DNA from: Paenibacillus elgii NBRC 100335
GTDB lineage: Bacteria > Bacillota > Bacilli > Paenibacillales > NBRC-103111
Direction of reading: 5' to 3'
Length of the DNA stretch: 64,000 bases
Assembly: GCF_004000865.1 (NCBI RefSeq)
Contig: NZ_BIMB01000017.1
Coordinates: 62,001-126,000, forward strand
A program made the position numbers and the translations under genes. Shown here piece after piece: positions 41,688-50,584 of this stretch; within the stretch, counting starts at the first letter, position 1, and every line of letters starts with the position of its first letter. The notes beneath the pieces were generated by a model. That model saw only the letters and a list, made by a program, of their open reading frames with translations, was not told the DNA's origin and did not search any database.

Positions 41688-42899
41688 ATGAAGGGGAAAA
41701 TTGTCATTATCGGTACCCTTGATACGAAGGGAAAAGAAATTTTATTTATTAAAAATATCATCGAAGGCACAGGTGTATCCACGATTGTCATGAACACGGG
41801 AGTCATCGGCAGCACAAGCTGGGATGCCGATATCTCCAACGAGACAGTCGCTTGTGCAGGAGGGGCCTCGCTTCAGGAGCTGGTTGCGAAGGATGACCGG
41901 GGCTATGCGATGGATGTGATGATGAAAGGCGCTGCGGCTCTTGTGGCAGAGCTGTACCGCAACAAGGAAGTTGCCGGTGTGATCAGTTTGGGAGGATCGG
42001 CGGGCACGACGATCGGCACGTATGCGATGCAAGCGCTCCCGGTCGGTGTTCCGAAGCTCATGGTATCCACGGTTGCGTCCGGGAATACGAGGCCCTATGT
42101 CGGGGAAAAAGATATTACGATGATGTACTCGGTCGTCGATATTTCGGGCATCAACCGGTTGTCCGCCAACATCCTTGCCAACGCCGCTTATGCCATTGCC
42201 GGAATGGCGAAGGGCGTTCCGCCGCAATTGGAAAACAAACCTTTGATCGCGGCGACCATGTTCGGGGTGACGACGCCTTGCGTGAATCAAGCAAGAGAAT
42301 ACCTGGAGCAGCAAGGATATGAAGTGCTGGTTTTCCATGCAACAGGCAGCGGTGGCATGGCAATGGAGGCGTTGATTGAAAGCGGGTTTATCGAAGGGGT
42401 ATTGGATGTCACCACAACGGAGTGGTGCGACGAGCTGGCCGGCGGAGTGCTTTCGGCCGGATCGAGCCGTTTGGACGCTGCGGCCAAGGCAGGCATTCCT
42501 CAAGTCGTATCGACCGGCGCTTTGGATATGGTGAATTTCGGAGCGATGGATACGGTACCCGAGAAGTACGCAGGCCGAAATCTATATAAACATAACGCGA
42601 CCATTACGCTCATGAGAACAAATGTGGAAGAAAACCGACAATTAGGCCAAATTATTGCCTCCAAACTGAACCGGTCTGTCGGTCCCTGCGCACTATTCCT
42701 GCCTTTAAAAGGAGTTTCGCTGATCGATAACGAGGGTCAGCCCTTTTATGGACCGGAAGAGGACGCAGCATTGTTTGACGCCCTAAGAACGAATCTTGAC
42801 CGGGAACGTGTCGAATTGATTGAGCTGGAGCACAACGTCAATGACGAAGCCTTTGCTTTGGCCATGGCGAAAAAATTAATCGAATTGATGAAAAAATAA
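41688..42899 (+). CDS. Tm-1-like ATP-binding protein (UPF0261)
   Basis: The 403-residue protein matches UPF0261/Tm-1 N-terminal domain: KIVIIGTLDTKGKEILFIKNII at the start, ISLGGSAGTTIGTYAMQALPVGVPKLMVSTVASGN, DISGINRLSANILANAA, FHATGSGGMAMEALI, DVTTTEWCDELAGGVLSAG. In plant Tm-1 this domain is fused to the TIM barrel and binds ATP. In bacteria the two are separate neighbours, as here. GAGGAGG precedes the ATG. Function in bacterial metabolism is unknown; the trio is probably regulated by the AraC fusion. Confidence 0.92.
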   Translation: MKGKIVIIGTLDTKGKEILFIKNIIEGTGVSTIVMNTGVIGSTSWDADISNETVACAGGASLQELVAKDDRGYAMDVMMKGAAALVAELYRNKEVAGVISLGGSAGTTIGTYAMQALPVGVPKLMVSTVASGNTRPYVGEKDITMMYSVVDISGINRLSANILANAAYAIAGMAKGVPPQLENKPLIAATMFGVTTPCVNQAREYLEQQGYEVLVFHATGSGGMAMEALIESGFIEGVLDVTTTEWCDELAGGVLSAGSSRLDAAAKAGIPQVVSTGALDMVNFGAMDTVPEKYAGRNLYKHNATITLMRTNVEENRQLGQIIASKLNRSVGPCALFLPLKGVSLIDNEGQPFYGPEEDAALFDALRTNLDRERVELIELEHNVNDEAFALAMAKKLIELMKK

Positions 42900-42923
42900 A
42901 GTTGGATAAGCGAAAAAGTTTAG

Positions 42924-42970
42924 AAGCGGTGTTTTCCAGAGGCTCCAGGCCCGGAAAAGGCCGCTTTTTA
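42924..42970 (+). terminator. terminator
   Basis: AGCGGTGTTTTCC pairs with GGAAAAGGCCGCT (two mismatches), followed by TTTTTA. Confidence 0.75.
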
Positions 42971-43090
42971 TATTGCGATCAACCGCAGCCGTTTGCTCGG
43001 ATCGCATGACATAGTTCTCATAGGACATGGCGCAGGAGCATGGTACGGCTTCTTACTTTGCTGGCACAGTTATCCAAAACTTGCGTGAAA
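42971..43090. other. intergenic stretch without gene
   Basis: Nothing recognisable until the promoter of the iron-uptake operon. Confidence 0.4.
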
Positions 43091-43093
43091 GTC

Positions 43094-43146
43094 TGGACGG
43101 AAATGGATATTGCATGTATAATCATTTACTGATAATGATTATCAGT
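43094..43146 (+). promoter_or_regulatory. promoter with Fur box before the FecCD operon
   Basis: TATAAT at 43117-43122 with a weak -35 (TGGACG, 17 bases upstream). The 19-base perfect palindrome ACTGATAATGATTATCAGT (43128-43146) matches the Fur box (TGATAATNATTATCA core) and covers the expected transcription start. Confidence 0.88.
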
Positions 43147-43202
43147 ATCATGGTGCACGAGGCAACAACCTCTTCATTCCAGCAAAGATAAGGATGGTTC
43201 TC

Positions 43203-44246
43203 ATGAGCGTACATACGGAGGCTGCGCCCCAATCCACTCCGAAGCTGCGGTCCCGGCCGGTAACGGCAACGATTGTTTTGTTTGCGGGACTTGCTGTTTT
43301 GTTAATGGGGCTGGCCTTGTCGATTTCCGTCGGTGCGGCGGATATCCAGCTTTCCACCGTATGGGAAGCCGTGTTTCAGTTTAATCCGGACATTACCCAG
43401 CATCAGATCATTCAGGAGCTGCGCCTTCCGCGGGCACTTGCCGGAGCGCTGGTCGGAGCCTGCTTCGCCGTGGCAGGAGCGATTATGCAGGGGATGACCC
43501 GCAATCCGCTGGCCGATTCGGGGCTGCTCGGCCTGAATGCGGGGGCGGGGTTTGTGCTTGCTCTCTGTTTCGCCTTTTTGCCGGGGCTGCCGTTTATGCA
43601 GTTGATTCTGTACTCGTTCCTCGGCGCTGCGGTCGGGGCGATTATGGTATACGGGGTCGGCTCGATGTCCAAAAACGGTCTGACGCCGGTCCGGCTCGCT
43701 CTGGCTGGCGCTGCGGTCACTGCTCTTCTTGTTGCGGTCAGCGAGGGCGTCGCGATTTATTTCAACATCGGGCAAGATCTCGCTTTCTGGTATGCCGGCG
43801 GGGTAGCCGGGACGAAGTGGGTGCAGCTCAAAATCATGACTCCATGGGTCGTTGCCGCCCTAATCGCGGCATTGCTGCTTTCCCGGTCCATTACGCTGCT
43901 GAGTCTTGGCGACGAAGTGGCGACGGGTCTCGGCCAGCGTACGGGCTGGGTGAAGCTGGCTTGCGCCATTGTCGTGCTGGTGCTTGCAGGCACGGCCGTT
44001 TCCGCGGTCGGCGCGATCGGCTTCGTTGGACTCGTCATTCCGCATATTGCCCGGTCGCTGGTCGGCGTCGATTACCGCTGGATTATTCCGTGCTCGGCGG
44101 TACTCGGCAGCTTGCTTATGGTCATTGCCGACATCGGGGCGAGAATGATCAATCCGCCGTATGAGACACCGATTGGCACATTGATCGCCTTGATCGGGGT
44201 TCCGTTCTTCCTTTACTTGGCGCGCAAGCAGAGGAGGGAGCTGTAG
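43203..44246 (+). CDS. FecCD-type siderophore permease 1
   Basis: The 347-residue protein has nine to ten membrane helices typical of FecCD/BtuC-type permeases: LRLPRALAGALVGACFAVAGAIMQGMTRNPLADSGLLGLNAGAGF, and IGFVGLVIPHIARSLVG near the end with the coupling segment. The second ATG (43203) is preferred because AAGGATG is nine bases upstream; the first ATG touches it. It belongs to a Fur-controlled importer of ferric siderophore. No ATPase gene follows, so a shared ATPase (FhuC-like) is needed. Confidence 0.9.
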   Translation: MSVHTEAAPQSTPKLRSRPVTATIVLFAGLAVLLMGLALSISVGAADIQLSTVWEAVFQFNPDITQHQIIQELRLPRALAGALVGACFAVAGAIMQGMTRNPLADSGLLGLNAGAGFVLALCFAFLPGLPFMQLILYSFLGAAVGAIMVYGVGSMSKNGLTPVRLALAGAAVTALLVAVSEGVAIYFNIGQDLAFWYAGGVAGTKWVQLKIMTPWVVAALIAALLLSRSITLLSLGDEVATGLGQRTGWVKLACAIVVLVLAGTAVSAVGAIGFVGLVIPHIARSLVGVDYRWIIPCSAVLGSLLMVIADIGARMINPPYETPIGTLIALIGVPFFLYLARKQRREL

Positions 44247-45278
44247 ATGGAAGCAGTGAAAATGGGAGCGACGGAACGCCGCAAAAAAATTCAGGCCGTC
44301 ACGGTTTTATCTATTCTGGGCGTGTTGATTGTGCTTGCTTTTCTCGTTAGCATGAACACCGGATACACACGTCTGTCGCCGCTCGATGTTATCCGAACGC
44401 TGTTCGGTGGGGGGACGGCGAAGCAGGAACTCATTTTGTTCGATTTCCGGCTGCCCCGCATCGTTATCTCGGTGCTGATCGGAGCGGGCTTGGCCGTTTC
44501 GGGGTGCATTTTGCAGGGACTGTCCCGCAATCCGCTGGCCGATCCGGGCATTCTGGGAATCAATGCCGGCGCAGGCTTGATGGTCGTGCTTTTCATCTCG
44601 TTTTTCCCGTCAAAGACGGCGGCGCCGGTTTTATTATTACCGATTCTCGCTTTCGTCGGGGCGGGCGTCACCGCAGCGATCATCTACGGACTGGCTTACA
44701 AGAAGCACGAAGGCTTGTCGCCAACTAGTATGGTTCTTACCGGGATTGCCGTCGCAGCTGGCATTAGTGCCTTAATGGTGGTGCTGACGCTGCGGTTGAA
44801 CCCGCAAAATTACCAGTTCGTCGCCGTCTGGCTGGCGGGCAGCATCTGGGGTTCGAACTGGAAGTTTGTCGTCTCTCTGCTGCCGTGGTTGATCGTGCTG
44901 CTGCCTTATGTGTTTTACAAAGCCAGAGTCCTTAATGTAATCAATCTCGGGGAGCAAATGGCGACCGGCTTGGGCGCTCCCGTTGAGAAGGAACGGCTTG
45001 GTCTGCTTGCCGCTTCCGTCGGGATTGCCGGCGCTTGCGTCGCGGTTGGGGGAGGCATCGGCTTCGTAGGCTTGATCGGTCCACATCTTGCCCGGCGTCT
45101 GATCGGTCCGAAGCACGAAACCCTGCTTCCGGCCTCAGCCTTAGTCGGCGGCTTACTGATGATTGTCGCCGATACGATCGCACGAGTCATCATCCAGCCT
45201 ACAGAAATTCCGACAGGAATTGTCGTCGCCGTCATCGGCGCGCCGTATTTTCTTTATTTGCTTGCCAGAGCAAGATAA
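44247..45278 (+). CDS. FecCD-type siderophore permease 2
   Basis: The 343-residue permease starts immediately after the stop of permease 1 with AGGAGGGA before the ATG. Motifs match those of its neighbour: DFRLPRIVISVLIGAGLAVSGCILQGLSRNPLADPGILGINAGAG and GGIGFVGLIGPHLARRLIGPKH. The two permeases form the heterodimeric channel. An N-terminal Lys/Arg-rich stretch precedes the first helix (TERRKKIQAVTVLSILGVLIVLAFL). Confidence 0.92.
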   Translation: MEAVKMGATERRKKIQAVTVLSILGVLIVLAFLVSMNTGYTRLSPLDVIRTLFGGGTAKQELILFDFRLPRIVISVLIGAGLAVSGCILQGLSRNPLADPGILGINAGAGLMVVLFISFFPSKTAAPVLLLPILAFVGAGVTAAIIYGLAYKKHEGLSPTSMVLTGIAVAAGISALMVVLTLRLNPQNYQFVAVWLAGSIWGSNWKFVVSLLPWLIVLLPYVFYKARVLNVINLGEQMATGLGAPVEKERLGLLAASVGIAGACVAVGGGIGFVGLIGPHLARRLIGPKHETLLPASALVGGLLMIVADTIARVIIQPTEIPTGIVVAVIGAPYFLYLLARAR

Positions 45279-45320
45279 ATCAAAAGTGTTCGAATAGTGG
45301 TTCGGAGGGGAGTCATTAAA

Positions 45321-46283
45321 ATGAAAAAATCAAAAATTTCCTACATTGCTATATTTTTGCTGATCCTGGTGGTGATTGCGGGCTGCGGGTCCAATTCGTC
45401 CGACCCTAAGCAGGCCGCTTCCGCTGACAGCTCCGGCGCGAAGCCGGCGTCGGAGCGCGTCTACAAGCACGCGATGGGCGAAGCGAAAATCCCCGTCAAG
45501 CCGGAAAAGGTCGTCACGCTCCAATACGTCAGCCAGCTCCTGTCCATTGGTGTCAAGCCGCTCGGCGGCCCGTCCAATCTTCTTAAGGATCTGGCAGAGA
45601 AATCGGGAGGGATTGAAAATATCGGCGAAGCGGGAAGGTACAATTACGAAAAAATATTGGAGCTCCAGCCGGAGTTGATCATCGCCGGGGATGTCGACCA
45701 GGAGACGTACGATAAATTATCCAAAATCGCTCCGACGGTCGTTGTTCCATGGAACGAATACGACGTGTTCGGTCATGTCAAGGTCATGGGCGACATCATG
45801 AACCGCCAGAGCGAAGCCGAAGCTTGGAGCACGGCGTTCCGGGCCAAATTCCAAGCGGTGCGCGAGCAGATTCAAAGCGTCATCGAACCGGGAAAAACAG
45901 CGGCGATCTATAACATTCGGCCGAAGGAAATCTACGTGTATGGTGTACGAAACTTCGGCTTTACCATCTATAAAGCACTGGAGCTGACGCCTCCGGCACC
46001 GGTGAAGAAGGAAATTGAGAAGAATCCGAATTTCTGGGCTGTCCCGGTGTCTCTGGAGCTGCTTCCGGAGTACGCTTCCGATTATTTGTTCGTGTCGGTA
46101 TTTGGCGATGACGATTCCAAGAAGCGGTTGGATGAAATTTCGAAAACCGCACTATGGGCGAACCTGCCTGCCGTCAAAAACAACCGGGTATACATGTTGA
46201 ATCTCGATACATGGTTCGGCTACACGCCGCATGATATCGAGAAGCAGCTGCAGGAGATTGTGACGATGCTCAAGAAGTCTTAA
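45321..46283 (+). CDS. iron-siderophore-binding lipoprotein
   Basis: The 320-residue precursor has a lipoprotein signal with lipobox VIAGC (Cys23 region) after MKKSKISYIAIFLLILVV. The mature part has the class III substrate-binding fold: HAMGEAKIPVKPEKVVTLQYVSQLLSIGVKPLGGPSN, ILELQPELIIAGDVDQETYDKLSKIAPTVVVPWNEYD, and a C-terminal NLDTWFGYTPHDIEKQLQEI. It delivers ferric siderophore to the two permeases. GGAGGGGA lies nine bases before this ATG. A terminator follows. Confidence 0.92.
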   Translation: MKKSKISYIAIFLLILVVIAGCGSNSSDPKQAASADSSGAKPASERVYKHAMGEAKIPVKPEKVVTLQYVSQLLSIGVKPLGGPSNLLKDLAEKSGGIENIGEAGRYNYEKILELQPELIIAGDVDQETYDKLSKIAPTVVVPWNEYDVFGHVKVMGDIMNRQSEAEAWSTAFRAKFQAVREQIQSVIEPGKTAAIYNIRPKEIYVYGVRNFGFTIYKALELTPPAPVKKEIEKNPNFWAVPVSLELLPEYASDYLFVSVFGDDDSKKRLDEISKTALWANLPAVKNNRVYMLNLDTWFGYTPHDIEKQLQEIVTMLKKS

Positions 46284-46296
46284 GTCTTATCTCATA

Positions 46297-46335
46297 GAAA
46301 AGACCGCTGAACGATCAAGTTCAGCGGTCTTTTGC
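46297..46335. terminator. bidirectional terminator
   Basis: AAAAGACCGCTGAAC and GTTCAGCGGTCTTTT are perfect 15-base arms between convergent genes. Confidence 0.92.
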
Positions 46336-46339
46336 GTAT

Positions 46340-48274
46340 TTATTTCTGCTGGATCATCGTATTCCATAATTCCTTCGTATCGTAGCCGAGACGCCAAGCG
46401 GCCACGCCGGCCAATTCGTACTTTTTGGCGATATCGATCCGCGCTTTGACGGTTTCTTCGTTTTCCAGCCAGAAGACATTCTTGAAGCCGTCCTGCTCGT
46501 ACTCGACCTTGTATTGATTGAACCGGCTGTCCCAACTTAAATTCGCTTGCTTGGAGGAGATGAGGCCGGTCAGGTCCTTCATCAGCAGCGCCCGGTTGCT
46601 GTCCAGCTTGCCGGATTTGTCGACCTTCCACTCCCGCACATAGAACGGAATTCCCATGATCAGCTTGTCACGCGGAATGCCGTAGGACAGAAATTCCTGC
46701 ACGCCTTGTTCAACCCAAGGCAGACCGGCTACGGAACCCGGTTCGGTGCTGCCTTTCCAATATTGGTCGTAAGTCATCGTGATGACGTAGTCGACGATCT
46801 GGCCGAGCTTCTCGTGCTCGAACGCGGTTTTCGCATTCCAAGCGGCGCTTCCTCTTGGCAGATCGACCGAGATGGCAAGTCCTTTTTGATGGGCTGCATC
46901 CGTGATTTCCTTCATGAACGTCGTGAAGGCGGAGCGGTCCGTGCCTGCGACGCTCTCGAAGTCGATGTTCAGCCCGTCCGCCCCGATGGCAACCGCTTTA
47001 TCGACCAGCGCGGAAATGAACTTGCTGCGGGCCTGCGCCGAGGCGAGAAATTGCGTCGTCATCGCTGTGTCGAACTGGTTGTTGACAAGCGGATGGACGG
47101 AATACCCCTGCTTCTTCAGCCAAGCGACGGTTTCTTTGTTCGAGCTGTCGGTCACATTGCCCGAGCTATCGGCGAGCTGAAAGTAGGTGGGGGAGACGAC
47201 ATCCAGCCCCGAGGTGCTGCTCACCTGACTGCGGATCGTGGTGTCGCTGGAGCTTCCGTTCCAGCCCCAGAACTGAAGACCGCGAAGGTTGTTCCAGATA
47301 CTGGACCCGTCATCGTACAGCCGAATGGAGGTGTTGGAATAGCCCATGGCATACGATAAGGCGCCGCCAATCGTAGAGAAGTCCGCAATCCATTTGTCTT
47401 TTTGAAACACTTGATAATAAGGATAATTATTCCATATGACGCGCGCGGTGCCGTCAAGTCCCGCCGCTTCGTCATCGGTGATCCGGGTATGATCGAACTG
47501 CTTGGCGTAGGCAATCGCCTCGTCAATGCTTAGGAACGAATTCAGCAGCGCATCGAACTGGTACACTTTATACGGTTTGACGTTGGAGTATACGACCTTG
47601 CCCGTTTCGGTGTTCACAATCTTCGTATTGCCCCAATTGAGCGATTCGTTCACGGCATCCTCTAAGTATGCAAACTTCCAATTCTCAGCGGAATATGTAC
47701 CTTGATAAATTTGATAAATTTTGCTGCCGCTGCGCAGCTCCGTCTTGCGGCTGGCCGGAATGTTGTCCCACACCCAGCGGTGCGTGCTGAGCTCGACGAT
47801 ATGGGCGTTGCCCCATTTTTTCGCTTCGGCGATCGCTTGGTTCAACGTTTCGAAGTTCCAGGAATCCATCGTAATGTCGTCGCCTTGGTAGACGCGGTAC
47901 TTCGGGTAATTGCTCCATACCCAGCCGCCGGATTGCAGGTCGCGTATGCTGGCATGTCCCCAATTGGACGCTTCGCGTATCGCTTGATCCAAGCTGGCAT
48001 ATTCCCATTTGGACGAGCTGTAGCCGTTTTGGTATACCTTGTAGCGGGGGTAGTTATGCCATACCCATTTACGGGTGCCGATCTCTTCGACGTGGCTGTC
48101 CGCGAACTGTCTAGCATAATTTTCGGCAGACTTGTAATCGGACGTCTCCAGCAGCATGGTGGTGTCCTGGTAGACGCGGTACTTAGATGTCTTGTCGGCT
48201 GCCATAACGGAGCCCGCGGAGGAGAGGAAGAGCGTCATTACGGACAACGTCAGCAGGGTGTTGCGCTTCAACAT
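46340..48274 (-). CDS. secreted GH18 protein with six N-terminal repeats
   Basis: The 644-residue protein has a signal peptide (to about residue 25). Six related units of about 50-60 residues begin with a Y-x-V-Y-Q-type strand at about residues 32, 78, 126, 187, 235 and 287, each followed by a helix of the DQAIxEAxxWGHAxI kind and a WVWxNYP turn. They may bind wall polymer. From about residue 334 a glycoside hydrolase 18 barrel follows, with catalytic DGLNIDFE (433-440, Glu440) and MTYDQYW. GH18 proteins of this kind cleave or bind peptidoglycan/chitin-like chains, as in spore germination SleL/YaaH-type enzymes. AGAGGC lies seven bases before the ATG. Confidence 0.88.
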   Translation of the reverse strand: MLKRNTLLTLSVMTLFLSSAGSVMAADKTSKYRVYQDTTMLLETSDYKSAENYARQFADSHVEEIGTRKWVWHNYPRYKVYQNGYSSSKWEYASLDQAIREASNWGHASIRDLQSGGWVWSNYPKYRVYQGDDITMDSWNFETLNQAIAEAKKWGNAHIVELSTHRWVWDNIPASRKTELRSGSKIYQIYQGTYSAENWKFAYLEDAVNESLNWGNTKIVNTETGKVVYSNVKPYKVYQFDALLNSFLSIDEAIAYAKQFDHTRITDDEAAGLDGTARVIWNNYPYYQVFQKDKWIADFSTIGGALSYAMGYSNTSIRLYDDGSSIWNNLRGLQFWGWNGSSSDTTIRSQVSSTSGLDVVSPTYFQLADSSGNVTDSSNKETVAWLKKQGYSVHPLVNNQFDTAMTTQFLASAQARSKFISALVDKAVAIGADGLNIDFESVAGTDRSAFTTFMKEITDAAHQKGLAISVDLPRGSAAWNAKTAFEHEKLGQIVDYVITMTYDQYWKGSTEPGSVAGLPWVEQGVQEFLSYGIPRDKLIMGIPFYVREWKVDKSGKLDSNRALLMKDLTGLISSKQANLSWDSRFNQYKVEYEQDGFKNVFWLENEETVKARIDIAKKYELAGVAAWRLGYDTKELWNTMIQQK

Positions 48275-48374
48275 GCATCAGCCTCTTTCTGGTCAGTCTA
48301 CTCTATTAAACGTTAAAAGAGGCCTCGAAGTTGCGAGGAAAATAATAGAATCCTGAATGGGACGGCCACTGGAG

Positions 48375-48414
48375 ACAAAAAACAACCCTCCAAGCCATCG
48401 CTTGAAGGGTTGTT
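48375..48414 (-). terminator. terminator of the DUF2653 operon
   Basis: On the minus strand AACAACCCTTCAAG pairs with CTTGGAGGGTTGTT (one wobble), followed by TTTTTGTCT. Confidence 0.82.
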
Positions 48415-48421
48415 CGGAAGG

Positions 48422-48697
48422 TCAGCCGATATCGGCGACGATTTCGTCTTCCAGCACGAGCTGGATTTGATCCCGGAACACGCGAATATTTTGCTCCTTG
48501 AGCAGGTAGCGCTCGATCGCTTCCAGCATGTTGGCGGCGATCAGGATCTGGCTGCGGCCTTCGGCGTGTACTTCGGCGGAGAAGCCATGGTCCTCGTCCC
48601 ACATGAGCTCCACTTCGACCTGCGTCGGATGAATTTGCTTTCGTTCGGCGATATTCAGGCATATCGCATTAATAATATCTTGCTCCGATAGTCGCAT
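48422..48697 (-). CDS. DUF2653 (YxcD-like) protein, copy 2
   Basis: The 91-residue protein reads MRLSEQDIINAICLNIAERK, then ELMWDEDHGFSAEVHAEGRS and a C-terminal VLEDEIVADIG. It is homologous to the product at 36874. It lies 27 bases after a membrane protein gene on the same strand, in the same order as the other copy. AGAGGT precedes the ATG. Function unknown. Confidence 0.78.
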   Translation of the reverse strand: MRLSEQDIINAICLNIAERKQIHPTQVEVELMWDEDHGFSAEVHAEGRSQILIAANMLEAIERYLLKEQNIRVFRDQIQLVLEDEIVADIG

Positions 48698-48724
48698 ATC
48701 CTGGTAACCTCTTTATCCTCGAAT

Positions 48725-49159
48725 TTAGAAACGTTTCGGTTCTTCCTTGAACTTTTTGCGGTCACGGAAGTAGACGAAAATTTTGCGGATGACAACGAAC
48801 AATACGACAACCGCAAGTACGTTCACCATCAGACCCAGCAAGTCACCAAGGAAGCCCATGCCGCCGAACAGGCTTCCGAAGAGAAGACCCGCCAAACCGC
48901 CGATCATCAAGCCTTTCATCAGTCCGCCGCTGAAAAAGCCCGGTTTCTTTGCCGGCGTTGCCGCTGTGCCGGCCGGCGATTTGGAAGCGGCGGGCTCGGT
49001 TTTATTGATGCCGTTGTTCGGCGTTTGCGTGGTGTTGGAACTGCTGGGCGTGTAGCTTTTTTTCGAAGACTTGTACCCTTTGGCGTCGACCATACCGGGT
49101 GCGGTGAACGAAAACACCAGCATACAAGCCATCAAAATGAGAGACAACTTTTTCAACAT
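48725..49159 (-). CDS. membrane protein with signal peptide, low-complexity linker and two C-terminal helices
   Basis: The 144-residue protein has a signal peptide (ending near PGMVDAKG), a Ser/Thr/Pro/Ala-rich linker (about 30-70), then GGLMKGLMIGGLAGLLFGSLFGGMGFLGDLLGLMVNVLAVVVLFVVIRKIF and a charged cytoplasmic tail. The Gly-rich helix is of the kind annotated as Tim44-like/DUF in Bacillales. GGAGG precedes the ATG. It is the partner of DUF2653 copy 2 and matches the secreted protein at 36068 in layout but with a shorter linker. Confidence 0.68.
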   Translation of the reverse strand: MLKKLSLILMACMLVFSFTAPGMVDAKGYKSSKKSYTPSSSNTTQTPNNGINKTEPAASKSPAGTAATPAKKPGFFSGGLMKGLMIGGLAGLLFGSLFGGMGFLGDLLGLMVNVLAVVVLFVVIRKIFVYFRDRKKFKEEPKRF

Positions 49160-49301
49160 CTTTCTACATCCTCCATTGAATAGAATATACTTCCTGTCTT
49201 AGCTTACTACGTATAATGTGGGCGACGGTTTCAGAATTTAAACGAACTTGATACAATAGAAGATGAAAAGATCATTTTTTATGAACAGAGGGACATTTGC
49301 G

Positions 49302-49844
49302 ATGCCTAACTATACCGAAGCGTATATTCAATATTTGGTGCACTTCCATGCGGAGCGCGATTATTTCGAATGCCATGAGGTGATGGAAGAATATTGGAAG
49401 GAGCATCCGGAAGATCCTTGCAGCGAGGCTTGCGTCGGGTTGATTCAAGTGGCCGTTTCGCTCTACCACCAGCGGCGGGGCAATTGGGCCGGGGCAGTCA
49501 AAATGCTTGCGAGCTCGCTCCAGCGGTTCAAGGACGAGCAGTTGGAGCAGCTCGGCATTGACGCGGCCGAATTCCGGCTGCGTTTGCAATCGCGTCTGCG
49601 AGAACTGGATAACGCCGATTTCGTCTATACCGATCTGGACATTCCGCTGAAGGACGAGGCGCTGACCGGCTTATGCCGGGATGCTGCCGCTCAAGTGCAA
49701 GCCGAGTGGGGACAGCCGAGCAATTTGAACGATACGTATCTCATTCATAAGCATACGCTTCGCGACCGCAGCGGCGTCGTAGCGGAGCGGGAGCTGCAGA
49801 AGCAGCGCAGGATAGAACGCAGGGCGACGAGGGACGGCGTATGA
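49302..49844 (+). CDS. DUF309 protein
   Basis: The 180-residue protein has the DUF309 motif AYIQYLVHFHAERDYFECHEVMEEYWK, with the two His/Glu clusters on helices typical of this helical family, and LIQVAVSLYHQRRGNWAGAVKMLASSLQRF. Function unknown, possibly metal-dependent. Start at 49302 with GAGGGAC about nine bases upstream; earlier ATGs (49263, 49281) are possible. Its stop overlaps the response-regulator start by four bases. Confidence 0.8.
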   Translation: MPNYTEAYIQYLVHFHAERDYFECHEVMEEYWKEHPEDPCSEACVGLIQVAVSLYHQRRGNWAGAVKMLASSLQRFKDEQLEQLGIDAAEFRLRLQSRLRELDNADFVYTDLDIPLKDEALTGLCRDAAAQVQAEWGQPSNLNDTYLIHKHTLRDRSGVVAERELQKQRRIERRATRDGV

Positions 49845-50584
49845 GCCGGATGCCCGTAGGCGGCGAGCCGCAAAAAATTATGGTTGTGGACGACGAGCCG
49901 CATATCGTCGAGGTCATTCGGCTTTATCTGGAGCATGCGGGCTATGTTCCTATTCTTCACTTCCGGGGCGGAGAGGTGCTGGAGCGAGTGAAGACTGAAG
50001 CGCCCGACCTTGTGCTGCTGGACGTCATGCTGCCCGACGTATCTGGCTTTGAGCTGTGCAGCCAGATTCGCAAGCTGCCGGGAGCAGAAGGCGCGACGCC
50101 GATTATTTTCCTGACCGCCAAGGGTGAGTCGATCGATAAGCTGCGCGGCTTTAACCTCGGGGTGGACGATTACATCGTCAAGCCTTTCGACCCGAACGAA
50201 ATGGTCGCGCGGATCAAGGCCGTCCTGCGGCGGGCCGGGCAGCAGGGAACCGCTCCGGCGGCACCCGCGGAGCATGCCTCGAAGCCGCTGGAGGTCGGCA
50301 ATTTAAGCATCGAACTGGATCAATACAAAGTATGTTTGGACGGGAGCAGAGTCGACCTGACGCCCAAGGAGATCGAGCTGCTGCATTTTTTGGCGGCCAG
50401 CCCCGGCAGGGTGTACACTCGCGAGGATCTGCTCGGGTACGTGTGGAACTTCGATTTCAGCGGCGGCTCGCGAACCGTGGACGCCCATGTGAAAAATTTG
50501 CGCAAGAAGCTCGGCTCCCATGAGGCCTGGACGATTCAGACGCTGTGGGGCATCGGGTACTCGTTCGAGGTGCGCGGCACATGA
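49841..50584 (+). CDS. OmpR-family response regulator
   Basis: The 247-residue protein has a receiver domain (IMVVDDEPHIVEVIRLYL; phospho-acceptor Asp61 in LLDVMLPDVSGF; LTAKGES with Lys) and a winged-helix OmpR-type DNA-binding domain (KPLEVGNLSIELDQYKVCLDGSRVDLTPKEIELLHFLAASPGRVYTREDLLGYVW...VDAHVKNLRKKLG). It pairs with the kinase whose ATG overlaps its stop. An Ala/Pro linker joins the domains. The signal and targets are unknown; the upstream DUF309 gene is coupled. Confidence 0.93.
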   Translation: MSRMPVGGEPQKIMVVDDEPHIVEVIRLYLEHAGYVPILHFRGGEVLERVKTEAPDLVLLDVMLPDVSGFELCSQIRKLPGAEGATPIIFLTAKGESIDKLRGFNLGVDDYIVKPFDPNEMVARIKAVLRRAGQQGTAPAAPAEHASKPLEVGNLSIELDQYKVCLDGSRVDLTPKEIELLHFLAASPGRVYTREDLLGYVWNFDFSGGSRTVDAHVKNLRKKLGSHEAWTIQTLWGIGYSFEVRGT

